A DNA stretch of 64,000 bases from Cristatella mucedo (Eukaryota; Bryozoa; Phylactolaemata; Cristatellidae), in contig WPIO01000087.1 in NCBI GenBank assembly GCA_009760855.2, positions 1,465,001 through 1,529,000 of the forward strand, written 5' to 3'. Made by a program: the position numbers and the translations under genes. Shown piece after piece: positions 62,813 to 64,000 of the stretch. The first letter of the stretch is position 1. The number at the start of each line of letters is the position of its first letter. A model generated the notes under the pieces. The model made no database searches and was not told the DNA's origin. It worked only from the letters and a program-made list of their open reading frames with translations.

Positions 62813-63666
62813 ACTGATAAAGTGGGAGCAGGGTCGCATACTCGGGAGAGACGCTGTGGGAAGAGTGCATAGGCGGGATGCAGACAACCTAGCGGGATAT
62901 GAGAACTGAACGATAAGCGAAAGAATTAGCTAAGGAAGCGTGCGAAAAAGGAAGTTCGCACTAGGTGGCTCGGCTCGCGGATCGATAATTGCCAGACAAT
63001 TACTACTCAGCGGTAGGCCGTTCGAGGCAAGCCGGCGAATGCAACGCGAGGCAGCATCTCGTCGCCGCGTGGGGGCGCTGCTGTGCGCTTGACCGGCCGA
63101 GTCCGTCCGAGCTGCGGTCGTCCGGAGCCGCTGGCTTCTGCTACCAGCTATGGCGAGGCTAGAAGAGGCGGCACGCGGCAAGCCTCCGCCAGCCACCGCA
63201 CCGGCCCGCTGCTGCGGCCGGGCGCTGCTAGAGGTGGCTGCTAGGCGCGCTGGGCTAGCTAGCTAGAGCGCTGCGATTGGCGAGTCCTCCAGGTTCGCGC
63301 CGGTCTCGAAGTCTGTCGCAGCTGGCGCTTTCGAGCGAGCGCGAGCGCTCGTCAGCCTGACCCTGACCTCAGCCTGAACCGCCGCCGCGGTAGACGCAGC
63401 CTCTGTAGCCATGACAATGAAGTGAAGACAATGACTAGCACGACCGCCGTAAAAAAAAAAAGTGAAGAGGTCATGCGAATGATTCAAGCCGTAGGCGGAA
63501 GCTCGTGGCCATTTTCAACAACCCCGGGCCGGCCCGTTTTGGTGCTGCTTCTGCTCCCACTGCCGTGACCGCCTCCGCTCGACGCCCCGAGGCGGAAGTG
63601 CCGCTGTCTGTCGCCAGCACTCGCCCGCCCTGAACCACAGCCTTCTGCGGAGCGATCGCGACAGTT
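62813..63666. other. No gene recognised; GC-rich patch
   Basis: CpG-rich from about 62990 to 63660 with overlapping minus frames (88 codons at most). Possibly part of a promoter island for whatever lies beyond the right edge. Confidence 0.35.
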
Positions 63667-63883
63667 CATTAGTGCTTATGCGTGCTGACACTGTGCATGC
63701 TGCCACTAACCACACTTGCATGCTGACCCTGTGCATGTCACCCCCCTAACCACGTTATTCATGTTGTTTATCAAGCATGATATTACTCACCATCCAATCA
63801 CGTCTACCTTTGCAGCAAATGTAAAGCGCCTAGAAAGAGATTGAGTTCTCTGAGGATGGTTTATCAAGTGCATTTTTATTATT
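63667..63883 (+). mobile_element. LINE-A 3' UTR and tail
   Basis: Repeated 'tgctgacactgtgcatg' segment, 'tttgcagcaaatgtaaagcg', stem-loop and ATT-rich end. Close to 18175-18405. Confidence 0.85.
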
Positions 63884-63942
63884 ACAAAAACGAGGGGTTT
63901 CCACTTTCTTCAGCGACTCCCGACAGCGGAGAGCGATCCAAA

Positions 63943-64000
63943 ATGGCGTGCCTTCGCCGCGTATCGTCATCGGCGTCGGCGTGCCGTCGTCGCGAGTGTG
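63943..64000 (+). CDS. Possible first coding exon, cut by window end
   Basis: ATG at 63943 in a near-ideal context (A at -3, G at +4) opens a frame through the last base of the window (19 codons). The start reads M-A-C-L-R-R-V, Ser/Arg/Ala-rich without acidic residues until a Glu near the edge, as mitochondrial presequences often do. A pyrimidine-rich 'tttccactttcttcag' at 63898-63913 could be a splice acceptor for it. Too short to identify; could be chance. Confidence 0.2.
   Translation, partial: MACLRRVSSSASACRRREC

Overview
The window is nuclear DNA of an animal. It has a spliced gene for a secreted TGF-beta superfamily ligand, tRNA-derived SINEs, CR1/L2-type LINE remnants, a hAT MITE, and very long (CT/GA)n, (GT)n and (AT)n microsatellites. 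The clade is not fixed by the sequence; an invertebrate (lophotrochozoan or similar) is my guess, on the basis of repeat style only. Family names used here (LINE-A, LINE-B, SINE-A, SINE-B, SINE-C, family D) are my own labels, made by comparing copies within the window.

Layout. From 1 to about 38,200 the DNA has moderate GC content and is gene-poor. It is a mosaic of decayed LINE-A and LINE-B 3' ends, SINEs and microsatellites. It also holds a perfect 569-bp inverted repeat (26039-26607 and 27567-28135) and a 183-bp hAT element closely resembling the SPIN (SPACE INVADERS) family, flanked by a perfect 8-bp target duplication (30323-30521). From about 38,200 to 55,300 lies a strikingly GC- and CpG-rich domain. 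Only very short retroelement tails are seen inside it, and it contains the one gene I can support firmly. From about 55,300 to 64,000 the repeat mosaic resumes, with a possible first coding exon cut by the right edge (63943).

The gene. Exon 1 (49849-50314) encodes a signal peptide and the start of the prodomain. A 2.37-kb intron follows (50315-52683). Exon 2 (52684-53654) encodes the rest of the prodomain, an RARR convertase site and the cysteine-knot domain. The two exons join in frame (phase 1) to give 478 residues. The knot keeps eight of the nine cysteines of the activin/TGF-beta/GDF8-11 group but has His in place of the cysteine that links the dimer. The likely 3' UTR carries an overlapping AUUUA element and an AATAAA signal. 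The promoter and any 5' noncoding exon are inferred only.

Mobile elements. LINE-A (RT motifs and C-terminus recognisable) and SINE-B end in the same stem-loop plus (ATT)n, so LINE-A is the probable source of SINE-B mobilisation. Several insertions consist of little more than this stem-loop. Several microsatellites grow directly out of LINE or SINE tails.
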